DNA of 64,000 nt from Bordetella parapertussis. Lineage in GTDB: Bacteria; Pseudomonadota; Gammaproteobacteria; Burkholderiales; Burkholderiaceae_B. This document shows, piece after piece, positions 25,462 to 34,890 of the stretch. Positions within the stretch are counted from its first letter, which is position 1. Each line of letters starts with the position of its first letter. Made by a program: the position numbers and the translations under genes. The notes below the pieces were generated by a model that searched no databases, was not told where the DNA came from, and saw only the letters and a program-made list of their open reading frames with translations. The stretch covers positions 1 through 64,000 of the forward strand of contig CAMDFD010000004.1 of NCBI GenBank assembly GCA_945897365.1, written 5' to 3'.

Positions 25462-26230
25462 ACGTAGCTGCGATAGCTGCACCAAACATATTCAAGTCAA
25501 TATTGGTTTGATTTTGCTTGAACTGGTAATAAACATTTTTAGCAACAAGGGACACGTCACCCCAATCAAACGTACGACCAACACCTAAGTAAGCTTGGCT
25601 TGTAACACTCGACGATTGGCCCGCACCTACATCAACATAAAAGGGCACAAAGTACTTCGAATTATCAAAATTGTACCGACCTTTTACTCCGACAATACCT
25701 GTTGCAAGCTGGAGGCTAGAGCTCACCGTGACTGACTCTCCCGCTTGAGGAAAGGAAATCCTCGTGCTCGCGTTTTGCCACATCACTCTGGCACCGACTA
25801 ATCCATCCAATTGCAGACTGGGGGTACTCACCATATTGTATGAGGGTGCCAGCGTTAACATCGTCATGGTGATGCTAGTGTTGGAAGTTAAATCATCCCG
25901 ACCAGCCACGCTAGAAGTCGATTTACCCAAATCGCCATACATGCCATCAAGATAAAGTCCAAAGCGACCATGCCGAGCTTCTGCCACTAGCATCGCCGCC
26001 ATTTTAAGATCGGACAAAACATCACCTGTCTTGAGTTTGACATGGCCTAAGCTTGTCCCATTATGAGAGACCGATCCTCTAATTCCCATACCCCAAGCAT
26101 AGGGCGATACACTAAAGCGCCACTGTTCTGACAGTGTCAATGAGGGTGCCGAGGCTGTTGGGGAAGGTTGTGCATGAACCAAGGGCAAACATAACAATCC
26201 AAAGAGAAATGTCATCAATCGCAGAGCCAT
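25451..26230 (-). CDS. Outer-membrane barrel-like protein, unknown function
   Basis: A 259-residue protein with a signal peptide (cleavage near VHAQP). The body consists of alternating-residue strands with Gly/Tyr/Ser turns, e.g. WRFSVSPYAWGMGIRGSV, and it ends in IAATFRF, a terminal Phe typical for outer-membrane barrels. It resembles hypothetical proteins that predict as eight- to ten-stranded barrels; I know no function. It is divergent from the pirin operon across a 105-bp AT-rich spacer. Confidence 0.7.
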   Translation of the reverse strand: MALRLMTFLFGLLCLPLVHAQPSPTASAPSLTLSEQWRFSVSPYAWGMGIRGSVSHNGTSLGHVKLKTGDVLSDLKMAAMLVAEARHGRFGLYLDGMYGDLGKSTSSVAGRDDLTSNTSITMTMLTLAPSYNMVSTPSLQLDGLVGARVMWQNASTRISFPQAGESVTVSSSLQLATGIVGVKGRYNFDNSKYFVPFYVDVGAGQSSSVTSQAYLGVGRTFDWGDVSLVAKNVYYQFKQNQTNIDLNMFGAAIAATFRF

Positions 26231-26335
26231 ATCAGCTTACCTAGTAAATTATGAAGATAAAATTAATATAGATATTAATATAAATAATCCAAATTAACCA
26301 AATTCAAATATTTAAGAATATTTTTTAGGGATTTT

Positions 26336-27208
26336 TTGATGAAAAAACTTTCATTCATCAAGCGTAGTAATGGTAGTCACTGGGTTGGCGATGGCTTTCC
26401 AGTGCAAAGTATTTTTTCTTATCACGATATCGCTGAGAAAATCTCACCTTTTTTAATGATGGACCATGCCGGTCCAACAATCTTTCCTCCGACCCAACAA
26501 AAACTGGGCGTCGGCCAACATCCTCATCGGGGCTTTGAGACTGTCACCATTGTGTATCAAGGCGGTGTTTCGCATCGAGACTCATCGGGTGGTGGTGGCA
26601 CGATTGGTCCAGGAGATGTGCAATGGATGACGGCGGCATCTGGACTCATACACGAAGAATTTCATAGCGAAGATTTTGCCCGACAAGGTGGGCCGTTTGA
26701 GATGATTCAACTTTGGGTGAACTTGCCTGCAAAAGACAAGATGTCGACACCTGGTTATCAAGGCATTACGGCAGAAGAAATTCCCAACGTTACTCTTGCA
26801 AACAATGCAGGTATCGCACGCATCATTGCGGGCGCCCTTGATCACACAACCGGTCCTGCTCATACGTTCACACCGATGAACGTATGGGATCTCCGTTTAA
26901 AAGCAGGGAAAACGCTCTCTCTTGATCTCCCCTCAGGAAACACAGCAGCGCTTTATGTGTTGAGCGGTGCACTTAAAATGGATAAGCAAAGCATTGTGAA
27001 AGCTGAAATGGCGGTGATAGAACGAGAAGGAACTGCGCTCTTAGCGGAAATCATTGATGACGCAGTTGTATTGCTGCTCTCTGGAGAACCTCTCAATGAA
27101 GCGATTGTCGGCCACGGTCCATTTGTCATGAATACCCGCGCAGAGATCATGCAAGCGATGCAGGACTACAACAACGGTCAGTTTGGCCAGATTGTGGCTG
27201 TATCATGA
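26336..27208 (+). CDS. Pirin family protein
   Basis: A 290-residue bicupin. The N-terminal cupin carries the pirin metal site: HPHRGFETVTIVYQGGVSHRDSSGG (about 62-86), with His-x-His plus His and a Glu in the HEEFHS segment (about 105-110). Pirins bind Fe and act as redox regulators or quercetinase-like dioxygenases. ATG is at 26338 in frame with the annotated GTG/ATG cluster; the TGA overlaps the next gene's ATG by four bases, so three genes (pirin, 27205, CapA) form one coupled operon. Confidence 0.88.
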   Translation: MMKKLSFIKRSNGSHWVGDGFPVQSIFSYHDIAEKISPFLMMDHAGPTIFPPTQQKLGVGQHPHRGFETVTIVYQGGVSHRDSSGGGGTIGPGDVQWMTAASGLIHEEFHSEDFARQGGPFEMIQLWVNLPAKDKMSTPGYQGITAEEIPNVTLANNAGIARIIAGALDHTTGPAHTFTPMNVWDLRLKAGKTLSLDLPSGNTAALYVLSGALKMDKQSIVKAEMAVIEREGTALLAEIIDDAVVLLLSGEPLNEAIVGHGPFVMNTRAEIMQAMQDYNNGQFGQIVAVS

Positions 27209-27576
27209 AAAAATTATGGTTGCTACTGCTGATCGTATTTGGAAATACGATTACGTACGCAGACCAAATCGAATGCGTCTTCGATGTTAATGATACCCAA
27301 AAAACGCTTATCACTTACCCAATTAAGGATATATACACCTCAACCAAAATCGATTTACCAGGTGGCTTTCGCTTCGCAGGTCAATATTTATCTGAACTAA
27401 AAACATTTAAAGCATACCTTTATCACACACCAAAAGAGCGCTACGTATTGCTGGCGCTTCAATCATTTGCCATTACACAAGCATCCTGCCCTCAAGATTT
27501 TGGTCAACACCGTGTCTATGATAGCGAAGATGAACGCGAACTTTATTTCCATTGCATAAAAACATGCTCCAAATGA
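27205..27576 (+). CDS. Small secreted protein of unknown function
   Basis: A 123-residue protein with a signal peptide (MKKLWLLLLIVFGNTITYA) and a compact mature part with four Cys (ECVFD, SCPQDF, HCIKTC), which suggests disulfides in the periplasm. I recognise no family. It overlaps the pirin gene by four bases and the CapA gene by four bases, so its translation is coupled to both. Confidence 0.65.
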   Translation: MKKLWLLLLIVFGNTITYADQIECVFDVNDTQKTLITYPIKDIYTSTKIDLPGGFRFAGQYLSELKTFKAYLYHTPKERYVLLALQSFAITQASCPQDFGQHRVYDSEDERELYFHCIKTCSK

Positions 27577-28511
27577 CGATGCTGAAGAAATTTCTGCATT
27601 ACACGCTTCTGATACTAATCTTATGCGCAAATTTGGCGCATGCAGAAAATCAATCCATCAAGATTGTTTTTGTTGGTGACATCATGCTCGATGATTTACC
27701 AGGAAAATATATAAAAGACGGCAATGACCCCTTCGCTTCTTTCTCCTCTCTTTTTAAATCTGCAGACTTAACGATTGGCAATCTTGAGTGCGTGGTGGGA
27801 ACAACCGGCATCGCAGAAGAAAAACCTTATATATTGCGTGCACATCCGCGTGTCTTACCCTTACTAAAAAAATATTTCAGTGCGTTGTCTCTTGCCAATA
27901 ATCATAGCGGCGATTTCGGTCCAACGGCTTTTGCAGCCATGCTTGATTTACTGGACACCTCGGGAATCAAATATTTTGGTGGCGGTAGAAATCTTCAGGA
28001 AGCATATGCACCCATCATCTTTGACCTAAAAGGCAAACGTATCGCCTTATTGGCCTATAACTTATTTTTCCCCCGCAGTTTTGAGGCCCTTGACGATCGT
28101 GCCGGAAGCGCATGGGGTGAAGATGATTATGTGCGCGAAGGCATCAGGCGAGCTCGCCATATACACAAAGCTGACATTGTCATCACCTATCCGCACTGGG
28201 GATGGGAAAATGAAAAGCTCGCCTCAGCCAATCAAGTTGCACTGGCACACTTAATGATCGACAGTGGTGCGGATGCAGTCATTGGTGGGCATCCACACGT
28301 CACACAAAATATAGAAATTTACAAAGGTAAAACGATTTTTTATAGCCTAGGAAATTTTGTTTTTGATAGCTTTGATACCGAAGATACCAATACTGGCTGG
28401 GCAGTAGAAATGACCATCCAACCTGACACAACGATTTCCTGGAAAATCTTTGAAGCCAAGCTGGATGGCAATGGGATCCCGCGAAACAACGGGCAAATCA
28501 AATTGCCTTAG
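27573..28511 (+). CDS. CapA family (PgsA/metallophosphatase-like) protein
   Basis: A 312-residue protein with a signal peptide (cleavage near NLAHAEN). VGDIMLDDL (about 31-39), LTIGNLECVVGT (about 63-74), SLANNHSGDFG (about 104-114), PHWGWENE and GGHPHV (about 235-240) are the calcineurin-like motifs of the CapA/PGA_cap family. ATG 27573 is preferred because it gives the ATGA coupling with the upstream gene and a proper signal peptide. The family takes part in polyglutamate capsule formation or acts as phosphatase; no capsule operon is present, so a periplasmic phosphatase-like role is as likely. Confidence 0.85.
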   Translation: MTMLKKFLHYTLLILILCANLAHAENQSIKIVFVGDIMLDDLPGKYIKDGNDPFASFSSLFKSADLTIGNLECVVGTTGIAEEKPYILRAHPRVLPLLKKYFSALSLANNHSGDFGPTAFAAMLDLLDTSGIKYFGGGRNLQEAYAPIIFDLKGKRIALLAYNLFFPRSFEALDDRAGSAWGEDDYVREGIRRARHIHKADIVITYPHWGWENEKLASANQVALAHLMIDSGADAVIGGHPHVTQNIEIYKGKTIFYSLGNFVFDSFDTEDTNTGWAVEMTIQPDTTISWKIFEAKLDGNGIPRNNGQIKLP

Positions 28512-30606
28512 GTGCCAAAATCACGACGGCGTCTGCGGCGATGGCCGACTGCCCCGCTTCCATCACCAACAGTGGATTGATCTCTGCCTCAAGTAACCGC
28601 TCTCCCAATGAAGCGACCATCATCGAAAATCCAACCATCGCTTGAACAACAGCATTTACATCAAGTTTTGGTTTGCCCCGATAGCCATCGAGTAATGGCC
28701 AAGATTTCAATTGCTTAAGGAGACTCAATGCTTGTTCCTCGGAGATCACCTTGCCGGGAGGCATCAGACACAAGACACTATCGTTCATCAACTCTGCAGT
28801 AATGCCGCCCATACCAACCATCAGAGCAGTGCCAAGTGGATCCTTATGCATGCCGACAATCAACTCTGCCGGAGCGCGCAACATCGGCTGGACGATAAAA
28901 GACGTTGCGTTGAGTCCTGTGTGTGTTCGTACATCCCTGACCATTTGATCAAAGGCCTGTGGTAACGATTCAATCGTCAACCCTAACCGTACGCCACCAA
29001 CCTCTGACTTATGAAGAATCTCAGAAGATAGGACTTTTAAAACCACAGGACCTGCTAAATTTTGAGCTGCAGCGACAGCCTCTTGCGCAGAGTGTACGAC
29101 TTGCGTCTGAGCACAATGAATACCATATCGACCAAAAAGCTGGCTCGCCTCAAATTCATTGAGCGCGCCTTCGCGACCCGTCAGTATTGGGGGGTCTTGT
29201 GCCTTCAGAAATAGCGTAAAAGTAGGTAACGATAGAGAAACAGTTTCCATTGCTTTGAACGCGACGGCACAAGACTCAGGATTTAAAAAGGCTGGAACTC
29301 CACGGCCCTCCAGAACCTTGACAACATGTGGTGCATGAGGACTGACATAGGCCAAGATAGGTTTTTCTGAGTCATCCAAACAATCTCGAATCGCATCTGC
29401 TACCAAGTCAGGCATCGCCAAACTAGAGGAGCCCACCACGACCACCAAGGCATCATAAAGAGGACTCGCAAGCACTGCTCGGATAATCCCGCGCAACAAC
29501 ACAGGATCCAGTCCAGCAAGTGTGACGTCGATTGGATTTCTATCTAAAGCCGCTTCATCACCTTTTTGTAAATCGCGCAATGTCTTTGCCGTCGTTGAAT
29601 CCGGTGAAGGCGTCTCAAAACCAGCCACTCCTAAACTATCAGCAACCAAGGTGCCGGCACCACCCGTTGAGGTTAGCACCGCGATGCGATTACCTTTTAA
29701 TATGCGGTTCGTCGTTAACGCAGAGCAGATATCCAACAGATCATTAAACTGCTCGGCACGAATCACGCCAATCTGTTTGAAAAAGGCATCGTACATCCTA
29801 TCTGAACCGGCCATCGCACCGGTATGAGAGATCGCTGCGCGTGCGCCGGCTTCCGAGCGTCCGACCTTGTAGGCCACGACTGACTTACCTGCGGCACGCG
29901 CCACCTCAACCGCCCGTCGAAAACGCTCTGGCTGGCGAATGGTCTCTACATACAAAGCGATCACCTGCGTTGCAGGATCATTGGCTAAGTACTCTACAAA
30001 ATCTGATAACTCGAGATCAACTTCATTACTGGTTGAAATCAGTTTTGAAAAGTTAATATCACGTGCCGCACCGCGAGATAAAATCGAACCGAGGATACCG
30101 CCACTTTGAGAAACCAGAGCAACTGCACCTGCTTCAAAACCACTCATTTCAAGCGCGGCGCTTGCCGACAAAATGATGCGATCAGTGAGATTGACGAGGC
30201 CAATGGTATTCGGACCTAGAATCCTCATTTGCCCTTTTGCCTGCATGAGCGCCGACTGCCGCGAAGCGCCTTCCTCACCGGTTTCTCCGAAACCACTCGC
30301 CAATACAATCGCAGCCGTCGTACCTCGCTCTGCAAGCTCACGTACTGCCTCATGCGCTCTGGCCGCACCAAGCAGCACAATCGCAACATCGGGCGCTTCA
30401 GGAAGGTCAGCAATGCTTGCATAACAAAGTAAGTCCCCAATCCGCTCAGCCTTTGGATTGACGGGATATACCTTGCCGGCATATCCATGCTTCATGAGAT
30501 AAGTAATTGGACGTCCCGTGGTCTTGCGCGAGTCCGCTGAGGCACCAATGACTGCAACACTGCGAGGCTGCATCAACCGTTCAATCGACTTCATGTTTAA
30601 GGTCAT
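28498..30606 (-). CDS. ADP-forming acyl-CoA synthetase (acetate-CoA ligase family)
   Basis: A 702-residue fused protein. Order: CoA-binding Rossmann domain (about 10-135, SVAVIGASADSRKTTGRPITYL), two succinyl-CoA-ligase-like domains (about 150-460, with ISHTGAMAGSD near 260 carrying the phospho-His), and a C-terminal ATP-grasp domain (about 480-700, GPVVLKVLS, HKSEVGGVRLGL, EINPLLV). The family interconverts acyl-CoA and acid plus ATP; in catabolic clusters it usually activates an acid. It is the last gene of the minus-strand cluster; its ATG overlaps the enoyl-CoA hydratase stop by four bases. It also overlaps the convergent CapA gene by 14 bases. Confidence 0.9.
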   Translation of the reverse strand: MTLNMKSIERLMQPRSVAVIGASADSRKTTGRPITYLMKHGYAGKVYPVNPKAERIGDLLCYASIADLPEAPDVAIVLLGAARAHEAVRELAERGTTAAIVLASGFGETGEEGASRQSALMQAKGQMRILGPNTIGLVNLTDRIILSASAALEMSGFEAGAVALVSQSGGILGSILSRGAARDINFSKLISTSNEVDLELSDFVEYLANDPATQVIALYVETIRQPERFRRAVEVARAAGKSVVAYKVGRSEAGARAAISHTGAMAGSDRMYDAFFKQIGVIRAEQFNDLLDICSALTTNRILKGNRIAVLTSTGGAGTLVADSLGVAGFETPSPDSTTAKTLRDLQKGDEAALDRNPIDVTLAGLDPVLLRGIIRAVLASPLYDALVVVVGSSSLAMPDLVADAIRDCLDDSEKPILAYVSPHAPHVVKVLEGRGVPAFLNPESCAVAFKAMETVSLSLPTFTLFLKAQDPPILTGREGALNEFEASQLFGRYGIHCAQTQVVHSAQEAVAAAQNLAGPVVLKVLSSEILHKSEVGGVRLGLTIESLPQAFDQMVRDVRTHTGLNATSFIVQPMLRAPAELIVGMHKDPLGTALMVGMGGITAELMNDSVLCLMPPGKVISEEQALSLLKQLKSWPLLDGYRGKPKLDVNAVVQAMVGFSMMVASLGERLLEAEINPLLVMEAGQSAIAADAVVILAPKAI

Positions 30607-31415
30607 GCTTTTTTAGCGGCAGCAGCACGTTCGAGGAATGCCATGACAGCCTCACGGTGCTCACCACTCGTATAGCAGATACCTTGTGCCTGACTACCTT
30701 GGGCAAACACTTGCGTTGCACTCAGTTCAAACGTTTGATTCAGGATCGTCTTACCCAGGGCAAGTGCTGTCGCCGAACCTTGGCCAAGCGACTTCGCCCA
30801 AGCCTGAGCATCCGCGACAAGTCCTTCTTCTGTGCTCATTTGATCGGCGATACCAAGTGTGAGCGCCTCTTGCGCATCGACTTTTCTACCACTGAAGATC
30901 AATGCCTTGGCCTTAGGCAAACCAACTCGACGGGGCAAAAAATACATGCCGCCACCATCAGGAATCAGACCTCGATTGATATATGACCAAGTGAAACTAG
31001 CATTCGGACTCACCATCACAAAATCACAAGCCAACGCTGTATCCGCACCTAAACCCGATGCAGAGCCGTTTACTGCCGCAATCGTAGGTTTTGGCATTGT
31101 AAAAAGAAGTGACTGTGTGTGATGAACGCGTTGTTGACGCGCCCAACCATTAAACGCGACTTCACCAGGTGGCGCCTTCATGCGCTTTTCCATACCCGCG
31201 ACATCACCTCCCGCGCAAAATCCCTTTCCGCGTCCCGTCAACACCATGGCACGAATGCTTCGATCTGTTGCAATACCGTCTAACACCTCGATAAATTCGC
31301 TGCGCATCAAATCGCTCATGGCATTGCGTTTTTCTGGTCGATTCAGAAAGACAGTTGCAATACCGTCTGTCACATTCAATTCAATGAATTCACTCATGCT
31401 GCTCTCTTCAATCAT
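30603..31415 (-). CDS. Enoyl-CoA hydratase/isomerase family protein
   Basis: A crotonase-fold protein of up to 270 residues. NRPEKRNAMSD (about 26-36), GKGFCAGGDVAGM (about 65-77, oxyanion hole), AAVNGSASGLGADTALACD (about 115-133) and SYINRGLIPDGGGMYFLPR (about 146-164) are diagnostic. TAATG coupling to the upstream Bug gene supports the start used; ATG at 31397 has a better ribosome-binding site and is an equal alternative. It hydrates or isomerises an enoyl-CoA in the pathway of this cluster. Confidence 0.9.
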   Translation of the reverse strand: MIEESSMSEFIELNVTDGIATVFLNRPEKRNAMSDLMRSEFIEVLDGIATDRSIRAMVLTGRGKGFCAGGDVAGMEKRMKAPPGEVAFNGWARQQRVHHTQSLLFTMPKPTIAAVNGSASGLGADTALACDFVMVSPNASFTWSYINRGLIPDGGGMYFLPRRVGLPKAKALIFSGRKVDAQEALTLGIADQMSTEEGLVADAQAWAKSLGQGSATALALGKTILNQTFELSATQVFAQGSQAQGICYTSGEHREAVMAFLERAAAAKKA

Positions 31416-32404
31416 TAATTGGGTTCGATTTTCGCGGCTTTAACAACAGCGGCCCAACGCTTTTGCTCTGCGTTGACATAATCAGCAAGCTCTTTGGGAG
31501 TCCCAGTCGTAATCACCAGGCCCTCACCTTCGACACGCTTACGAAATGTCTCTGATCGTGCTGCCTTGGCCGTTGCAGCGTTTAATTTACTGACGATCTC
31601 AGCCGGCGTACCTGCGGGGACGAAAAATCCATACCAACTTTCCGCCGCATAGCCTGGCACCCCCGCCTCTGCAATTGAAGGAACCTCCGGACGAACTGGC
31701 GAGCGCCCGGGCGTGGTGACACCCAAAGCGCGCACTTTGCCACTCTCAATCAATGGCGCCGCAGCTGTCGCTGTCGCAAACATCATATTGACTTGACCAC
31801 CCAATAAGTCATTGAGTGCTGGGCCCGCACCTTTGTATGGAACATGCGTCATATTGACCCCCGCCAAGTTGTTGAATAACTCGCCTGCCAAATGTGCAGA
31901 GGTCCCCACCCCTTGAGAGGCAAACGTTAGTTTGCCCGGATCGGCTTTGGCCGCAGCAACAAGCTCCTTGATATTTTTATAAGGGCTGTTGGCAGGAACA
32001 ACTAAGATATTAGGCGAACGACCAATCAGTACGACAGGATCAAAAGCCTTTTGTGTATCGAAGGGCATTTTGCTGCGCAAACTTGGATTTACAGCATGCG
32101 CAAAGGTTGCGATCAATATTGTCGTCCCATCCGGCGCACTTTTAGCGACCGTATCTGTACCGATGACCGTTCCAGCACCAGGTTTATTTTCAACAATCAC
32201 AGTCTGGCCGAGATCTTGAGACATTGCAGCACCCAGAGTGCGGGCGATCGTATCCGTGCCACCACCAGGTGAAAAAGGCACAATGATGCGGATGGGGCGC
32301 TCCGCAGAATTGCTCTGTGCTGATACCAACGAGGAAGCGCCAAAGAGTGGTGTAAATAAGGCCAAGGCAACAAGTTTGCTCAAGCGTGCTGTGAGTTTAT
32401 TCAT
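31415..32404 (-). CDS. Bug/TctC-family periplasmic solute receptor
   Basis: A 329-residue orphan receptor. Signal peptide ends near SLVSAQ; mature part begins with RPIRIIVPFSPGGGTDTIAR. NKPGAGTVIGTD, PDGTTIL, GVNMTHVPYKGAGPALNDLLGGQVNMMF are the usual Bug blocks. It sits between the fused CoA-transferase and the hydratase in the catabolic cluster, so its ligand is likely the growth substrate or a product. No TctAB genes are near. Confidence 0.93.
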   Translation of the reverse strand: MNKLTARLSKLVALALFTPLFGASSLVSAQSNSAERPIRIIVPFSPGGGTDTIARTLGAAMSQDLGQTVIVENKPGAGTVIGTDTVAKSAPDGTTILIATFAHAVNPSLRSKMPFDTQKAFDPVVLIGRSPNILVVPANSPYKNIKELVAAAKADPGKLTFASQGVGTSAHLAGELFNNLAGVNMTHVPYKGAGPALNDLLGGQVNMMFATATAAAPLIESGKVRALGVTTPGRSPVRPEVPSIAEAGVPGYAAESWYGFFVPAGTPAEIVSKLNAATAKAARSETFRKRVEGEGLVITTGTPKELADYVNAEQKRWAAVVKAAKIEPN

Positions 32405-32460
32405 TTAGATTGTCTCAATCGTGTTCAATTTTAAATGTGTATGTTTAAAAAATAATTTAT

Positions 32461-33849
32461 CTATTGCATGACTTTTAAATTCTCAGCGACGACGAAATCA
32501 ATCTCTCCAAAGGCTTTGATCTCTTCTGGAGTAAATCCAGGTGCCACGGCCTCTAAAACAAAACGCCGATCAACCCAGTGCAAAACAGCAAGATCAGTGA
32601 CGAGCCAGTCCACACAATGTTTTCCTGTCAGCGGATACTTGCACCGAAGCGGGAGCTTAGTTCGACCTTTACTATCCGTATGCTCCATCACAATAATAAG
32701 CTCAACGTCACCAGAGATGAGATCCATCGCTCCACCGATTCCTCCACGCTTGGCATCTGTAACACTCCAGTTGGAAACGCTCGCTTCGGCATCGACCTCA
32801 TATGCACCCAGAATGACGGTATCGATATGACCCCCTCGGGCCATTTCAAACGAAGTCACGCTTTCAAAATAGGATGTTCCGGGGATAGCCTCGACAAACT
32901 GCCCCCCCGCATTGAAAACATCAGGATCGACGGCATCCCCTGTCACGATACCGCCATAACCCAACACTCCATTTTCCGCATGCAACCATACACCACGTCC
33001 CTCTAAAAAATTAGAAACAAGTGTTGGGATACCGACACCCAAATTCACATAAGAATTATTTCGAACAATAAGCGCAGCATTTTTAGCGATATCACTACGC
33101 GTCAAAGCGGACTTTCCGTTATAGATTCGCGCACTGTCTGCCGCTCTTTTACCTGATCGTGACAAAGAGTTGATATCGATGGGGTCTGTAATTTTGATAA
33201 TACGATCAACAAAAATTCCAGGTAGACCAATAAGCTCTGGTGCTAATTCGCCCACCTCAACAATTTCCTCAACCTCAACAATCGCTACTTTCGCAGCCTT
33301 CGCAAAGCTCGAGTTAAAGTTAGCGCTTCCGCCACGAAACTGAATATTGCCTGCGCGATCTGCTCGATAAGCACTTAAAAAAGCAAAGTCAACCTCAATA
33401 GCATGCTCCAGTAAATAAGGTTTGCCCTTGAAATATCGAACATCTTTACCTTCAACCAAATCTGTCCCTATTCCAGTCGGCGTATAAAAAGCAGGGATTC
33501 CCGAACCGCCGGCACGACAACGCTCCACGAGCGTGCCCTGAGGCACCAATTCAACCTCGAGCGTTCCAGCGGCGATTCTTTTTTCTGCCTCTGTTTCCAT
33601 ACCCGCACGAATCGAAAAGGAGGTAATGATTTTTTTAACTTGATCATTTTCGACGAGTAGTTGACCCTTTTCACCTGGTGCGCCAAGAGAGTTACAAACG
33701 ACCGTTAAATCACGAACGCCTTTATCTCTTAGCGCATAGATCAATGTATTGGGAAAACGATGCGCTAAACCAAACCCAGAAATAGCAACACTGGCGCCAT
33801 CAGAAATATCTTTAATGGCTTGGTTGGCACTTGCGACAACTTTATTCAT
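32461..33849 (-). CDS. Fused alpha-beta 3-oxoacid-type CoA-transferase
   Basis: A 462-residue family-I CoA-transferase with both halves in one chain. The alpha half (about 1-230) has AISGFGLAHRFPNTLIYAL and VCNSLGAPGEKGQLL, GGSGIPAFYTPTGIGTDL. The beta half (about 250-460) has NAALIVRNNSYVNLGVGIPTL and HAENGVLGYGG, where Glu is the catalytic residue, then GGIGGAMDL. In bacteria the halves are more often separate genes; fusion also occurs, as in mitochondrial SCOT. It moves CoA to an oxo- or dicarboxylic acid in the cluster. Bug genes lie on either side. Confidence 0.92.
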   Translation of the reverse strand: MNKVVASANQAIKDISDGASVAISGFGLAHRFPNTLIYALRDKGVRDLTVVCNSLGAPGEKGQLLVENDQVKKIITSFSIRAGMETEAEKRIAAGTLEVELVPQGTLVERCRAGGSGIPAFYTPTGIGTDLVEGKDVRYFKGKPYLLEHAIEVDFAFLSAYRADRAGNIQFRGGSANFNSSFAKAAKVAIVEVEEIVEVGELAPELIGLPGIFVDRIIKITDPIDINSLSRSGKRAADSARIYNGKSALTRSDIAKNAALIVRNNSYVNLGVGIPTLVSNFLEGRGVWLHAENGVLGYGGIVTGDAVDPDVFNAGGQFVEAIPGTSYFESVTSFEMARGGHIDTVILGAYEVDAEASVSNWSVTDAKRGGIGGAMDLISGDVELIIVMEHTDSKGRTKLPLRCKYPLTGKHCVDWLVTDLAVLHWVDRRFVLEAVAPGFTPEEIKAFGEIDFVVAENLKVMQ

Positions 33850-33896
33850 ATTTATCTTAGATAATTTTTAATCGTTTATAAAGCGATCGAATGTCA

Positions 33897-34853
33897 TTAC
33901 TCGATCTTTAGATTCAGGATCTTATTGAGGTCACTCAGTTCGGTTTTTTCTTGAATCATAGCGGCACGAAATTGCTTAGGATCTAAAAGCTTCAGTTCAG
34001 AACCGCCGGCTTCAATTCTGGCGCGTAGCTGTGGCTGAGAAAAGTATTTCACCGCAGCAGTTTGTAATGTTTTAACAATATCTGCGGGTATGCCAGCTGG
34101 GGCAAGCAAGCCATACCATGAACTCGTATTGTCTTTTACACCTTGCTCTAGCAATGTAGGAACATTAGGAAGAGCTTTTGAGCGTGTAGGCGCAGTCACG
34201 CCAATTGCGCGTAACCGACCGGATTGGATGTGTGGAAGCATTGCAGACAGATTTAAAAAAGATACATCAACGTGCCCCCCCAACATGTCTGTAATAACGG
34301 GCGCGGCACCCTTGTATGGCACATGCGTCATTTTTGTTTTTGTTTCAATTTGAAAAATTTCACCCGCAATGTGAGTAGAACTTCCCGTGCCGGTTGATGC
34401 AAACGTCATCGGTTTTGTTTTGGCAAGCTCGATAAATTCTTTGACGTTATTGACTTTGATATGCGGTGCGACAACCATCACATTGGGCACATCGATAATC
34501 AATAAAATCGGAGTAAATTCATTGATCCCATCATAAGGAGGCTTCGCACTAAAAACGGGGACTGCAGTATGGGGTGCGCCCGCTCCCACCAAGAGGGTGT
34601 AGCCATCGGGCGCGGCCTTTGCGACAAACGCCGTTCCAATCGATCCGCTCGCACCTGGCTTGGCCTCCACTACAAAAGATTGACCGAGATTTTGTGTGAG
34701 TCCCACAGCTAAATCACGCGCAATTTGATCAGCAGGTCCGCCTACTGGATATGTAATGATAATTTTGACGGGCTTGTTTGGATAAGATTGAGCAAATGCG
34801 CTTGTCGAAAAGAATGTGACTAATAAAAATAGAAAACCTAGGAATTTTTTCAT
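33897..34853 (-). CDS. Bug/TctC-family periplasmic solute receptor
   Basis: A 318-residue receptor. The start at 34853 (MKKFLGFLFLLVTFFSTSAFAQ) gives a proper signal peptide; a longer in-frame extension to 34979 overlaps the MBL gene and is rejected. Blocks seen are YPNKPVKIIITYPVGGPADQ, KPGASGSIGTAFVAKAAPDG, MTHVPYKGAAPVITDMLGG. It lies in the cluster between the MBL hydrolase and the CoA-transferase. Orphan, as above; the ligand is unknown. Confidence 0.92.
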   Translation of the reverse strand: MKKFLGFLFLLVTFFSTSAFAQSYPNKPVKIIITYPVGGPADQIARDLAVGLTQNLGQSFVVEAKPGASGSIGTAFVAKAAPDGYTLLVGAGAPHTAVPVFSAKPPYDGINEFTPILLIIDVPNVMVVAPHIKVNNVKEFIELAKTKPMTFASTGTGSSTHIAGEIFQIETKTKMTHVPYKGAAPVITDMLGGHVDVSFLNLSAMLPHIQSGRLRAIGVTAPTRSKALPNVPTLLEQGVKDNTSSWYGLLAPAGIPADIVKTLQTAAVKYFSQPQLRARIEAGGSELKLLDPKQFRAAMIQEKTELSDLNKILNLKIE

Positions 34854-34890
34854 TTTAATGTTTCCGTTAACGTTAACTGCAAAGGTGATT

